Part shown: positions 1 to 11,913 of the stretch, piece by piece
Layout: each line of letters opens with the position of its first letter
Position numbering within the stretch: position 1 is the stretch's first letter
Source: AP-15 sp963832875
Lineage (GTDB): Bacteria; Pseudomonadota; Alphaproteobacteria; ATCC43930; CGMCC-115725
DNA: 64,000 nt
Reading direction: 5' to 3'
NCBI GenBank assembly: GCA_963832875.1
Contig: CAWHWB010000008.1
Span: 124,001 to 188,000 of the forward strand
Notes under the pieces: generated by a model
What the model was told of the DNA's origin: nothing
Databases searched by the model: none
Seen by the model: only the letters and a program-made list of their open reading frames with translations
Program-made: the position numbers and the translations under genes

Positions 1-1608
1 AAGGTATTCGGCCAGCCGGTCTTTGTCCATGACATGGCGCTCGACGGCATGGTGCATGCTCGGGTCGTGCGCCAGCCGCGCCGCGGCGCCGCGATCAGCA
101 GGGTCGACGAGGCCGCCATTCGCCGGGCGGCAAAAGGCCCGATCGAGGTTCTCCGCGACGGCAATTTCCTCGCCATTCTCGGCATGGATGAAACGATCGT
201 TGAGGCGGCCGCCGCCGTCGCCCCCAATCATGTCGCCTGGGACGGCGTCGAGGCAATCAACCCGTTCCAGGAGGAGGCGCGCTGGCTGTTGCAGCAGCCC
301 TCGATCGACCAAGTCGTCGGCCCACCTTTACCGTCCGACCCGACGCCGGCGCAAAACCGGCGCGAGGCGACCTATACGCGGATGCACGTCGCCCATGCCT
401 CGGTGGCGCCGTCCTGCGCGCTCGCCCTTTACCGCGACGGGCGACTCTCGGTGTGGACGCATTCGCAGGGGGTCTATCCGCTGCGAGCGGCATTGGCCCG
501 TGCCCTGAAGCTCGATCCCGCGGAGATTTCGGTCAAGCACGTGCAGGGGCCCGGCTGCTACGGCCACAACGGCGCCGACGATGCCGCGGCCGACGCGGCT
601 CTGATCGCGGTTCGCCGGCCCGGCGCGCCGGTCAGGGTGCGTTGGCAACGCGAGGAGGAATTCGGCTTCGAGCCGGTCAGCCCGGCGATGGTGGTAACGG
701 TGCGCGCGGCGCTCGACGGCTCGCAGCGCCCGGCCGACTGGACCACCGAGATCTGGAGCGGCCGGCATTCGAGCCGGCCGGGCAGCGGCGGCAACCTGCT
801 CGCCGCAGAGGCCATGCCCGACCCGCCGCCGGTGCCGCCCGCTTTCGAGTCGCCGGGTCCGCCCGGGGCCGGCACCCGCAATGGCGAGCCGCTCTACGAT
901 TTTCCCGCCAAGCGCATCGTCCATCACCTGATCGCCGAGACCCCGGTGCGGACTTCGTCGCTGCGCGGGCTCGGCGCCACCCTCAACGTCTTCGCGATCG
1001 AATCTTTTGTCGACGAACTGGCCGAGGAGGCCGGCATCGACCCCTTGGCCTACCGGCTGTCGATGCTGTCGGACCCGCGGGCGAGGGCGGTCGTCGAACA
1101 TGCGGCTCGCCTGGCGGTCTGGCAGCCGGGGCGTCCGCCCGGTACCGGGCGCGGCCACGGCATCGGGTTTGCCCGCTACAAGAACCTCGCCGCCTATGCC
1201 GCGATCGTGGCCGAGGTCGAAGTCGATCAGGAGGTCCGTTTGCGGCGCGTGTGGTGCGCCGCCGATGCCGGGCTCGTCATCAACCCGGACGGTGCAATCA
1301 ATCAGCTCGAAGGGGGCATCATCCAGGCCGCGAGCTGGGCATTGAAAGAGGGGGTTCGTTTCGACGGCGGCGGCATCAGCTCGCGAGACTGGGAAAGCTA
1401 TCCGGTGCTGCGCTTCAGCGAGGCGCCCGAGGTGACCGCCGAACTCATCGACCCTGCGGCGGATCGTCCGCCGCTCGGCATCGGCGAAGCGGCGGGGGGC
1501 CCGACCGTGGCGGCGATCGGCAACGCCGTCGCGCACGCGCTGGCGACGCGGATTCGCGACCTGCCGCTGACCCGCGACCGCGTCATGGCGGCATTGCTGC
1601 GGACGTGA
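1..1608 (+). CDS. Molybdopterin-binding subunit of xanthine dehydrogenase/isoquinoline oxidoreductase-type hydroxylase, 5' truncated
   Basis: The reading frame is open from base 1, so the N-terminus lies outside the window; 535 residues are visible. It resembles the large subunit of the xanthine oxidase family, which hydroxylates aldehydes or N-heterocycles at a molybdenum-cytosine/pterin centre, passing electrons to an iron-sulfur subunit (not in this window). Seen: GPGCYGHNGADDAAADAA, typical of the IorB/CoxL-like cofactor-binding domain, a TSSLRGLGA stretch in the substrate-channel region, and near the C-terminus LGIGEAAGG, where the Glu matches the catalytic Glu of the family. The substrate cannot be read from sequence. 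It ends convergent to the next gene, 45 bases away. Confidence 0.85.
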   Translation, partial: KVFGQPVFVHDMALDGMVHARVVRQPRRGAAISRVDEAAIRRAAKGPIEVLRDGNFLAILGMDETIVEAAAAVAPNHVAWDGVEAINPFQEEARWLLQQPSIDQVVGPPLPSDPTPAQNRREATYTRMHVAHASVAPSCALALYRDGRLSVWTHSQGVYPLRAALARALKLDPAEISVKHVQGPGCYGHNGADDAAADAALIAVRRPGAPVRVRWQREEEFGFEPVSPAMVVTVRAALDGSQRPADWTTEIWSGRHSSRPGSGGNLLAAEAMPDPPPVPPAFESPGPPGAGTRNGEPLYDFPAKRIVHHLIAETPVRTSSLRGLGATLNVFAIESFVDELAEEAGIDPLAYRLSMLSDPRARAVVEHAARLAVWQPGRPPGTGRGHGIGFARYKNLAAYAAIVAEVEVDQEVRLRRVWCAADAGLVINPDGAINQLEGGIIQAASWALKEGVRFDGGGISSRDWESYPVLRFSEAPEVTAELIDPAADRPPLGIGEAAGGPTVAAIGNAVAHALATRIRDLPLTRDRVMAALLRT

Positions 1609-1653
1609 TGTCGCTGCTGATGCACGGCGTCAGCGAGGGCTTCCGCCGGCCGT

Positions 1654-2986
1654 TCAAGGAATAGTTGCGGCCGGGCGGCATTGCCGGCGCTGCGGCCAAA
1701 CCGGCATCCGCAGAAAATAGCCGAGAACGATCGCGACGAGACCGGCGATCAGCCACCACCACACCAGCTCGCGGCCGATCCAGAACAACAGCTCCATCCG
1801 CAGGCCGAGCTGGTTGCTGGAAATAGCGCCGGCGATCAGGTCGACGCCGCCGCGCACGGGATCGCCCCAAGCGACGAACAGCACTGCGGCGATCATCCGG
1901 GCCAAAAACCGCCGGACCGTGCGCTCGTAGGCGAGCCGGTGCAGACGGACCAGCCCGGGCATGAGCAGCACGAAAAAAACGCCGCGGTAGTCGACGTTCT
2001 GTCCGGCGGCAAAACAGGCGATCACCAGCAGCGCGCCGGCCAGCAGGCATTGCCCGTCGAATTGGTCGGGGTAGAGTGCTGCGGCGCCGAGCTGTGGCTG
2101 CATGCGCCGGGTTCGAGCGGTGGCCAAAACCAGGAGCACGCTCAGCAACAGCCATGCTGCGGCACCGCGCAGGCGCGGGCCGAGGACCGCGCCGGCGATG
2201 CCGAACGGCAGGTTGCGGGCCGAGAACGAATTCGGCGAAATAGGAGAGGGGCGGAATGTTGGCGAGCGCCTTGGCCAATTCGGCATGGTCGAAGAGGGCG
2301 AGGCCGATCACGGTCGAGGCGGCGAGGCCCGCTCCGATCAAAGCGTCGCGCCGCCGCTCGCGCAACAGCAGCACCAACAGCACGAGCGGATAATATTTGA
2401 GCAGGCCGGCGAACAGGTAGAGCGCATAAGCGCCGAATCGCCAGGGTCGCGGTGCCTGGCCGAGGGTGCAGCCGCCGACGACGAGCAGAAAGATGACCAG
2501 ATCGCAGTTGGCGCGTTCGAGCGCGTAGATCGTCATCGGCGACAGCGCTGCCAACCCGAGGATCAACACCTCGCCCAACGTGGCCGGGCGGATCACGATG
2601 GCCAGCGACAAAATAAACATCAGGTCGAGGCCGAGCCCGACCGCGGTGGTCGAACTCGTGTCGAGAAAGCCCGGGGTAATCGAGAGCCACAGTGGCGAAT
2701 AGGTGAACGCCCGGCCGAGCGCGTCGCACGGGTTCAAGAGGTACACATCGATCCCGAGGCGTTGACACCGCGCGGCGGCAAGCACGAAGTGGCCGTCGAG
2801 AAACGGAAAGCGGAACGGTTCGAAACCGAACAGCTTCAGCGAGGTGAAATAGACTGCGTGTGGCCCCCATCGCCACAATACCGCCAGACCGCCAAAAAGC
2901 AGCAGCGCCACGGCCGGGATCGCCAGACGGTACGCCAATCGTCGGCTCGCCTCCGGCGCGGTAAAGGGGAGGTGCGTCGCAGCCAT
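1654..2986 (-). pseudogene. Frameshifted multi-spanning membrane glycosyltransferase (GT87/DUF2029-like)
   Basis: Two overlapping frames together make one polytopic protein of about 443 residues. From the ATG at 2986 the first frame encodes about 255 residues with several hydrophobic helices (for example AIPAVALLLFGGLAVLW and LAIVIRPATLGEVLILGLAA), a Leu/Tyr-rich LLKYYPLVLLVLLL segment, and then turns into Arg-rich nonsense near 2220. The second frame (stop at 1654) continues with NLPFGIAGAVLG and further membrane helices (LLLSVLLVLATA, ELVWWWLIAGLVAIVLGYFL). Removing one nucleotide around 2218-2226 joins them. The family uses polyprenyl-phosphate sugars at the inner membrane. Either a real pseudogene or an assembly/sequencing error. 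Confidence 0.6.
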
Positions 2987-3267
2987 ATCGTCGGCGCGAA
3001 ACTACGCTCAGTACACTAATCCATCGTAAAGGCGGACCGCGACTGGCGATCGGACCCTGGTTTGACGCTTCATTAAGTCTGTGTGACTAACTTAATTTCG
3101 TCCGGGGTCCGCCGGGTAGCGCGGTGGGTCGCTCGATCCCGACGCTATCGTGCTAGCCGGCGCCAACACACTCTGTGCTGCAATCCCCAATTACGGAGTC
3201 CCGACCTATGCGATGGCCAGGCAGCCTCTTGCCAACAACGTACCTTCCGCCTCATACGCAGAATCGA

Positions 3268-4023
3268 ATGCGATCGGAAACAGATTTACGAAGCGCGCGC
3301 ACTGAATTTTTTTCCAAACGTAATAATAACCTGCGATATTTATTAAAAAACCGTTACGAATGGATGAATGAATTTATCTTTCCCGGGGATACAGTCGTAG
3401 AAATAGGTGCAGGTGCCGGATTTTCCCGGCAGTTTATCAGCGGTAAAATCTTCGCTACTGAAATAACCCCACATCCATGGATCGACGCTTGTGCCGATGG
3501 GATGAATTTACCGTTCGGTCTCGAATCGATCGACGTTGCAATCGCCTCTAACGTACTGCACCATTTTGCCCACCCGATAAAATTTTTGCTCGAGCTCCGC
3601 GGATGCCTAAAGCCTCGTGGTCGTGTCCTGCTAGTGGAGCCCAATCCGAGTTTCCTGTTGTTGCTGGCCCTGCGCATGATGCGGCACGAGGGCTGGTCAT
3701 TCGACGTAGACGTGTTTGACCGCACAGCTGTAGCGAACGATCCGACAGATCCATGGTCCGGCAACAACGCGATCAGCGAACTCATGTTCCGTGACCGTAG
3801 GGTATTTGAGAAACACATACCAGGATTTGAAATTGTGCACCACGGTTTCTCCGAATGTCTGATGTTTCCGTTGTCCGGTGGGGTAACGGCAAAAACCAGG
3901 TCCTTGGAACTCCCGATCACAATACTGAACATCATCCATGCCGTTGATCGCAAATTATGCCGCCTGTCGCCCAGGATATTCGCGATGGGCCGATCGGTGG
4001 CGCTGCGCAAGCAGGGCGCGTGA
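3268..4023 (+). CDS. Class I SAM-dependent methyltransferase
   Basis: A 251-residue protein from ATG 3268; the frame is open upstream to 3175 but that part has no family-like sequence, so I prefer the inner Met. Seen: glycine-rich SAM motif I VVEIGAGAGFS near residue 44, an acidic loop and DVAIASNVLHHF (motif II/III region), then LKPRGRVLLVEPNP (post-motif strand). This is a Methyltransf_11-type fold. Codon use is visibly more AT-rich than in alaS or the tad genes downstream. It sits next to glycosyltransferase genes, so modification of a sugar or a lipid-linked glycan is the likely role (inference). The acceptor is unknown. Confidence 0.75.
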   Translation: MRSETDLRSARTEFFSKRNNNLRYLLKNRYEWMNEFIFPGDTVVEIGAGAGFSRQFISGKIFATEITPHPWIDACADGMNLPFGLESIDVAIASNVLHHFAHPIKFLLELRGCLKPRGRVLLVEPNPSFLLLLALRMMRHEGWSFDVDVFDRTAVANDPTDPWSGNNAISELMFRDRRVFEKHIPGFEIVHHGFSECLMFPLSGGVTAKTRSLELPITILNIIHAVDRKLCRLSPRIFAMGRSVALRKQGA

Positions 4024-4128
4024 CGCGGTAAGCGGCTGGCGCGCGGACCTCGCCGCATCACGAAATACAGCTTTCGTTAACGTTATCCGACCTAGATTGG
4101 CTCGCAACGCAAGCGAGCATTTTAGCCC

Positions 4129-4822
4129 ATGGCCAAGACGATCACGATCGTGCTCCCGGTGCTCGACGATTGGCTGTCGTTCGTCAGCCTCGTCTCCGAA
4201 ATATCCGAGCGGTTTATCGAGTCCGATCTCACCTTCCGCATCTGCGTCGTCGATGACGGCTCGGCCCCGCCGTTCGTAGCCGCCGACCTTAATTTGCCAA
4301 CGGGCTCGTGCGTGGCGTCGGTCGAAATCATCCGGCTCACTGCTGATCTCGGCTGTCGGCCGGCGATTGGTGAAGGGCCGTGCGCGGCCGCCGACGGCAG
4401 CGCGACCGACAGGGCAATCGGCATGGACGGCGACGGCCAGGAGCGCCCAGCCAATTCCACACCGTTATTGGCCGCGAGCCGGGCGCACCGGCACTATTTC
4501 GTGTTGGACGGGCAGGCGGATCGGGAAAAACCGGGCGGCTTTGAGTTTTACGGCGGCGGGATATGCGCTGATGTTCCAAGCACTGCCCGGAGAAGCTATC
4601 AGCTTTGGCAATTTTTGCGCGATACCGATCGCAGCGGCGCATTGACTGACGCATATGCCCGAACTCGGAAACAATCTGAAGTCCCAGATCATCGGCTCGC
4701 ACTGCGCTTACCCGACCGTGCCGACGATGCTCAGCAACCGTTGGGCCAAGGTTTCGCGGATGAGTTTCGGGTTCTTGATCGTGCTATCGCTCCCGGCGAT
4801 GTCGATCGTTCCCCGCCGGTAA
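4129..4822 (+). pseudogene. Decayed GT2-family glycosyltransferase copy
   Basis: From ATG 4129 the frame reads like a GT2 N-terminus (TITIVLPVLDDWLS, then ICVVDDGSAPP and IGMDGDGQERPA, the DxD-like region). Past about 4500 that frame loses sense, and the family-like sequence continues in the next frame: ISFGNFCAIPIAAAH, an in-frame TGA at 4643, then MPELGNNLKSQIIGS, PTVPTMLSNRWAKVS and a hydrophobic tail ending at the TAA at 4820. So there is at least one frameshift and one nonsense codon. The assignment to GT2 rests on motif order and on FGNFCAIP-type sequence remembered from related enzymes. It lies directly upstream of, and its first frame is continuous with, an intact GT2 gene. Confidence 0.6.
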
Positions 4823-4827
4823 GCGGT

Positions 4828-5964
4828 TTGAGAATCGATCACGCAAACCGGATTCCTGACCAGCGGACGGGTGCGCACCGTAAACTTCGCTCACCATATT
4901 TTTGTTTATCTGTCGTAATTCCATGTTTCGACGAAGAAGAGGTAATTGCAAATACGTATCGCCGGGTCGTCGACGTCCTCAGCTCGAAAACGTTTCAGCT
5001 CCAGCTGATCTTTGTCGACGACGGTAGCAAAGATCGGACCGGGACAATCCTCGCGAAGATCGCCGCTGCGGACCACCGCGTAACCCTCATCACTCTGTCT
5101 CGGAATTTCGGGCATCAAGCTGCGGTCAGCGCTGGGCTTGCGCATTCGCACGGGAACGCAACCGCCGTTATCGACGCGGATCTACAAGATCCACCGGAGG
5201 CGGTTCTCGGAATGATCGACAAATGGCTGCAAGGATACGATGTCGTCTACGGCGTTCGTACGAAGCGCAAAGAGCCACGATGGAAAAAGATATGTTATAC
5301 GTTGTTTTATCGTGTTTTCAAGAAAATAGCGTCCATCGACACACCTCTCGATGCGGGAGACTTTTCTCTGATCGATGAGCGGGTTCTCAAGGAAATAAAC
5401 CGGCTCCCCGAGAAAAATAGGTTCTTCCGTGGCTTGCGGGCATGGGTCGGATTCGCACAGGTCGGTTTCGAATATGAGCGGGCACCGCGCATCGCCGGGG
5501 TTACGAAGTATCCGTTTTTAAAGCTGCTCAAGCTCGCGGCGGACGGAATTTTCAATTTTTCGACGATCCCATTGACGATAGTTTTTTATGTGGGGTGCTT
5601 CATATCTTTTCTGTCGTTTTCGGCACTCAGCATTACTGTATTATTAAAACTGACAAACCTGCGAATTTTTGCAGTCGAAGGCAGTTATGTACAAGGCTTC
5701 GCTTCGATGATCGTCATCATCCTGTTCATCGGCGGTGTTCAGCTCATTTGTATTGGAATTCTCGGCGAATATATCGGGCGCATTTACCAAGAGGTCAAAG
5801 CGCGGCCCTATTTCATCGCCCGTGCCGATTTCAGCGCGCAAGACGATCGGCTTGCCACATCGACCGCGTCGATGAGGAGCGACGGACACGATGCGCGACC
5901 CAAACACGCGTTCGAGGCGTCGGTTGTCTCCAATTCTCGCCGCGTCAAAGGATCGGCGTTGTGA
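4828..5964 (+). CDS. GT2 family glycosyltransferase, DPM1/GtrB-like with two C-terminal membrane helices
   Basis: Seen: LSVVIPCFDEEE at the N-terminus, FVDDGSKDRT, DADLQDPPE (the metal-binding DxD region), GVRTKRKEPRW and DAGDFSLIDERVL, followed by two hydrophobic helices (IVFYVGCFISFLSFSALSI; FASMIVIILFIGGVQLICIG) and LGEYIGRIYQEVKARP. This architecture transfers a sugar from a nucleotide donor to undecaprenyl (polyprenyl) phosphate at the inner membrane. The start is uncertain: there is no in-frame ATG near the domain, TTG 4828 is the only near-cognate candidate, and the frame is in fact open back to ATG 4129 through the decayed GT2 copy. AT-richer than its surroundings, suggesting transfer. 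Confidence 0.8.
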   Translation: MRIDHANRIPDQRTGAHRKLRSPYFCLSVVIPCFDEEEVIANTYRRVVDVLSSKTFQLQLIFVDDGSKDRTGTILAKIAAADHRVTLITLSRNFGHQAAVSAGLAHSHGNATAVIDADLQDPPEAVLGMIDKWLQGYDVVYGVRTKRKEPRWKKICYTLFYRVFKKIASIDTPLDAGDFSLIDERVLKEINRLPEKNRFFRGLRAWVGFAQVGFEYERAPRIAGVTKYPFLKLLKLAADGIFNFSTIPLTIVFYVGCFISFLSFSALSITVLLKLTNLRIFAVEGSYVQGFASMIVIILFIGGVQLICIGILGEYIGRIYQEVKARPYFIARADFSAQDDRLATSTASMRSDGHDARPKHAFEASVVSNSRRVKGSAL

Positions 5965-6752
5965 TCGTCTCGTGGTCGTGCGGTGCCGCCGACGAAAATA
6001 TGGATCAGGATATCTTAGTCGAACTGGGAGATCTTGTTGCCGGGCATCCGTGGTGGACGGCACGCAGTAGGCTTTTGTTGTGCTTGCTGCGAAGCATCGG
6101 GTGTCAGGCTCCGTGCCAAGTCATAGAGGCGGGTTGCGGCTGGGGCACCAATCTTTCCGTGCTCGAAAAGGCCGGGTACAGGGTGACCGGCCTCGATGTC
6201 TCGCGGAACGCACTGGCGCGGCTCGACCGCGTCGAGCGGACTCTGATCGAAGCTGACCTTTCCAAGGATCTTCCGCCTAATGCGCCGGAATACGATGTCG
6301 TCTTGGCCCTCGATGTAATCGAGCATATTGACGACGATCGCGGCGCGGTACGACGGCTTGCGCAACTGACCAAGCCCGGAGGCCACGTGATCATCAGCGT
6401 ACCCGCCTTGCCTGAACTCTTTTCGGAGTTCGACCACGCGCAAGGGCACCGACGTCGCTATATGCCCGAAACCCTCAGGAACGCGACCGCCGGGAGCGGA
6501 CTGGAGATCGGGCAAATCTTCTGGTGGGGACAGTGGATGATCCCTCTGCTCGGAAAGCGAACAGCCGCCACTCGTGCCCTTCCGAGCATGCAGGTCTACA
6601 AACGATATCTGTCGCTGCCGCCGTGGCCCGGGATCTGGATCCTGAGATTGATGTTTCTGATCGATCAAGGCCGCACGCTCCAAGGGCGCAACATCAGGGG
6701 GACCTCTCTTTTTGCCGTAGCCCACCGGCCGTTGCATGCCGAAGCCGCTTGA
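5961..6752 (+). CDS. Class I SAM-dependent methyltransferase (UbiG/UbiE-like fold)
   Basis: 263 residues from GTG 5961, which overlaps the stop of the GT2 gene in a GTGA arrangement, so translation is probably coupled; ATG 6000 is an alternative start. Seen: VIEAGCGWGTNLSVLEKAGY (motif I), TGLDVSRNALARL, DVVLALDVIEHI and LTKPGGHVIISVPA. A C-terminal hydrophobic stretch (PPWPGIWILRLMFLID) is typical of methyltransferases encoded beside lipid-linked sugar transferases. Its tight coupling with the GT2 gene suggests both act on the same polyprenyl-linked product (inference). The frame is open upstream inside the GT2 gene, but that part is out-of-frame GT2 sequence. Confidence 0.78.
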   Translation: MIVSWSCGAADENMDQDILVELGDLVAGHPWWTARSRLLLCLLRSIGCQAPCQVIEAGCGWGTNLSVLEKAGYRVTGLDVSRNALARLDRVERTLIEADLSKDLPPNAPEYDVVLALDVIEHIDDDRGAVRRLAQLTKPGGHVIISVPALPELFSEFDHAQGHRRRYMPETLRNATAGSGLEIGQIFWWGQWMIPLLGKRTAATRALPSMQVYKRYLSLPPWPGIWILRLMFLIDQGRTLQGRNIRGTSLFAVAHRPLHAEAA

Positions 6753-7012
6753 CTGACGGATCTCGCGTGAACGTCCACCGGGGGTACGCGCAGTCGGGCG
6801 AGAGATGGCCGAACGGTTGGCTCTCACCATCCTCCCGGGCACCGGCTGGAACGCTTGCGACATCAGAACCTTTGCCCGCGAGACCGAACAGCTGGCTTAG
6901 ACGCGATCTTCGCCTCGGAGGAAACCGGCATCGCGCCCGATAGATCGCAAATCGGTGCAACCCGGTACGGCAGCCTCTTGCACTGTCGCCGCGCGGGGCC
7001 ACAATCTGTCAT

Positions 7013-9691
<2,679 letters not shown>

Positions 9692-9986
9692 CAGCTTCCG
9701 ACCCGAGTTCGAACCGCTCACCAGCTCCGGGTAGGGCTCGGCTGCGCCCGGCCAATCCTTCGCAACCCTATCCCCAGTGGGGGGAGGGAAGCGTTCGGGG
9801 GTGCATTTTGTCCGATGCCATCCGATTAAAAACCGCCCCAGACATCCGATTCGCGTACTGGCGCATCGCCCTTTCGCAGCAGGAGAATACGAACCCTTTG
9901 AATTGTTTCCGATCTCCCCAGTTAGGACGGGTTTTTGACGACTGTTAACTAACGAGCCATAAGCTGCTGTTATTGGTGAGACCGGC
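9692..9986. other. Intergenic region between alaS and tadD
   Basis: 295 bases with no convincing reading frame. It holds a C/G-run hairpin-like tract near 9770-9785 of the dispersed type found elsewhere in the window and an AT-richer stretch just before the tadD start, where its promoter probably lies. I looked specifically for a small Flp pilin gene and found none. Confidence 0.5.
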
Positions 9987-10865
9987 ATGAACTGGAACAA
10001 GCGCGGCGAACGGCGCTACCTGCAAGTGTTCGCGTTCGGACCGATGCTCGCAATGACTTTGGTGGGGTTGGCGGCGGGGTGCGAACCGCTGCCGTTCCAT
10101 CCCGACCCGCTGAGCGTCAACGGCCGCGACGGCGGCGGTACGCCCCCCTCTTATGCCGCGCTGATGCGGATCGGCGAAGCGGCCCGCTCGGGCGGCGATT
10201 TCGCCAACGCGGTCAGCGTGTTCCGTCGGGCCGCGGAGATCGAGCCGGGCGCCGCCGCGCCGTTTGTCGCGATCGGCGACACCTTGCTCGCGACTGGTGC
10301 GGTCAACGAGGCAATCCTTGCGTACAATTCGGCGTTGGTCCGCGACGCGAGCGACCAGCCGGCGCAGCTCGGGCTGGCCAAGGCTTATCTTGAAACCGGT
10401 CGCCCCGAACTGGCGCTTGTGCCGCTGGCCAAGGCAGCGGCGCAGAGCCCCGACGCCCCCCGGCTGCTGGTCCTTCGCGGCGTCGCTGAGGATTTGACCG
10501 GTCGCCATCAGGAGGCGCAGGCCGACTACCGGCGCGGTCTGGCAAGGGCGCCTGGTGATGCGGCGTTGACGGTCGATCTGGCCCTGTCGCTGGCTCTGAG
10601 CGAAAATTATCCTGACGCGATCGCCGTGCTGCAGCCGGTCGCGATGGCGCCCGCCGCCTCGGCCCAGGAGCGGCAAAGCCTGGCGCTGATCTACGGGCTC
10701 CAGGGCAGCGTTGCGGAAGCGGCTCAACTCGGCAGGATCGATCTCGACGAGGCCTCGGTCGAGCACAATCTCGCTTATTATCAGACCCTGCGCGAACTGT
10801 CGCCCCAGGCCCGCAGCCGAGCCATTCTTTCGGCCGGCGCCGAGCGGAGCGCTGGTCCGTCGTGA
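9987..10865 (+). CDS. tadD: Tetratricopeptide-repeat lipoprotein, TadD-like pilus assembly protein
   Basis: 292 residues. The N-terminus has a hydrophobic stretch ending in LVGLAAGC, a lipobox, so it is likely outer-membrane anchored. Several TPR units follow (AARSGGDFANAVSVFRRAAE, AVNEAILAYNSALV, LAKAYLETGRPELALVPL, REAQADYRRGLARAPGDAAL-like). TadD acts as pilotin/assembly helper for the tad secretin. It is convergent to tadC, 49 bases away, instead of lying in the same operon, but the neighbourhood makes the assignment firm. Some family members are simply called TPR protein. Confidence 0.82.
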   Translation: MNWNKRGERRYLQVFAFGPMLAMTLVGLAAGCEPLPFHPDPLSVNGRDGGGTPPSYAALMRIGEAARSGGDFANAVSVFRRAAEIEPGAAAPFVAIGDTLLATGAVNEAILAYNSALVRDASDQPAQLGLAKAYLETGRPELALVPLAKAAAQSPDAPRLLVLRGVAEDLTGRHQEAQADYRRGLARAPGDAALTVDLALSLALSENYPDAIAVLQPVAMAPAASAQERQSLALIYGLQGSVAEAAQLGRIDLDEASVEHNLAYYQTLRELSPQARSRAILSAGAERSAGPS

Positions 10866-10914
10866 TCGAGTCCAAGCCGGTCGATGCTTGCCGGCAATCA
10901 CTCTTTGCCGGAGA

Positions 10915-11913
10915 TCAATGTTTGCTGAACGTATCCATGATGTTGATCGCGGCCGGGCCGAGCAGGACGATAAACAGGGTCGGCAGGATGAACACGATCA
11001 TCGGCACGGTCAGCAGCGCCGGCAGTCGGGCCGCCTTTTCTTCGGCGCGGGTCATTCGCGCGGCGCGGGATTCGACCGATAGCACGCGCAGCGACTGGGC
11101 CAGCGGAGTGCCGAATTTTGCGGTTTGCTGCAAGGTGTTGACCACCGCCCGGATGGCGTCCGAATCGGTTCGATTGTTGAGGTTGTCGAAGGCCAGCCGG
11201 CGGTCCGGCAAGAAGGTCAACTCGGCTGCGGTGATCGCGAACTCCTCGGCGAGTTCAGGCCAGCTAGCCGCGAGTTCGCGCGAGACGCGGACCAGGGTCG
11301 CATCGAGGCTGAGCCCGGCCTCGGCGCAAATGACCATCAGGTCGAGCCCGTCCGGCAATCCGAGTTGCAGCTGTTTGGCCCGTTTTCCTGCGGCGTTCCT
11401 CAGGTAGATTTTCGGCGCATAAAAGCCGAAGAGAACCGCTGCCAGCGCCGGAACGAACCTGAATTCGGCCGGCGCCGGCAGCAGGTGCAGCATGTAATCG
11501 TTGGCCAGCACGGCAACGCCGAACAGCGACGGCAGGCAGAGCCGCGCGAACAGGTAGCCGACCATCGCGTCGGGCGATCTGAGCCCGGCCCGCGCAAGCA
11601 TCAGCCGAGCGTCACCCGCATGCTTCGAACGCAATAGATCGAGGCGGGTCACCGCCTCGCGCATCAGCCCGACCGGTCGCCGCGATTGCCGTCGGTTGCG
11701 TGAGGCCAGCGCCTGCCGGCGCAATGTCTCCTTGCGTTCGACGATCTGCTCGAGCCGCCGCTCAAACGCGTTCTTGGGCCGTATCGCCTGCCACATCGCG
11801 ACACAAATCGCCAGGACCGCCAGCGCGGCGAGCCCGGCGATCGCATCGTCGGAGCCGATGCCGGCCGGCAGCCAATCGGCGATCCGCAAATCCTCGGGCT
11901 GCAGGTTGATCAT
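10915..11913 (-). CDS. tadC: Type II/IV secretion system F-family inner-membrane protein TadC
   Basis: 332 residues, usual for TadC. Seen: N-terminal helix (AIAGLAALAVLAICVAMWQ), a basic cytoplasmic loop, then the T2SSF domain with GLDLMVICAEAGLSLDATLVRVS and a C-terminal hydrophobic helix (LLTVPMIVFILPTLFIVLLG). TadB and TadC form the inner-membrane platform of the Flp pilus machine. Its start overlaps the end of tadB by 4 bases, so the two are translationally coupled. It is the last gene of the cpaA-to-tadC operon. Confidence 0.93.
   Translation of the reverse strand: MINLQPEDLRIADWLPAGIGSDDAIAGLAALAVLAICVAMWQAIRPKNAFERRLEQIVERKETLRRQALASRNRRQSRRPVGLMREAVTRLDLLRSKHAGDARLMLARAGLRSPDAMVGYLFARLCLPSLFGVAVLANDYMLHLLPAPAEFRFVPALAAVLFGFYAPKIYLRNAAGKRAKQLQLGLPDGLDLMVICAEAGLSLDATLVRVSRELAASWPELAEEFAITAAELTFLPDRRLAFDNLNNRTDSDAIRAVVNTLQQTAKFGTPLAQSLRVLSVESRAARMTRAEEKAARLPALLTVPMIVFILPTLFIVLLGPAAINIMDTFSKH

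Noticed and set aside
328..1536. A 402-codon open frame antisense to the molybdopterin hydroxylase
   Set aside because: It is a shadow of a GC-rich gene on the other strand: arginine- and histidine-rich, no family motifs, and no ribosome-binding site.
9700..9735. A GAGTTCGAACCGC sequence resembling a tRNA T-loop
   Set aside because: No acceptor, D or anticodon stem could be fitted upstream; it directly follows the alaS stop.
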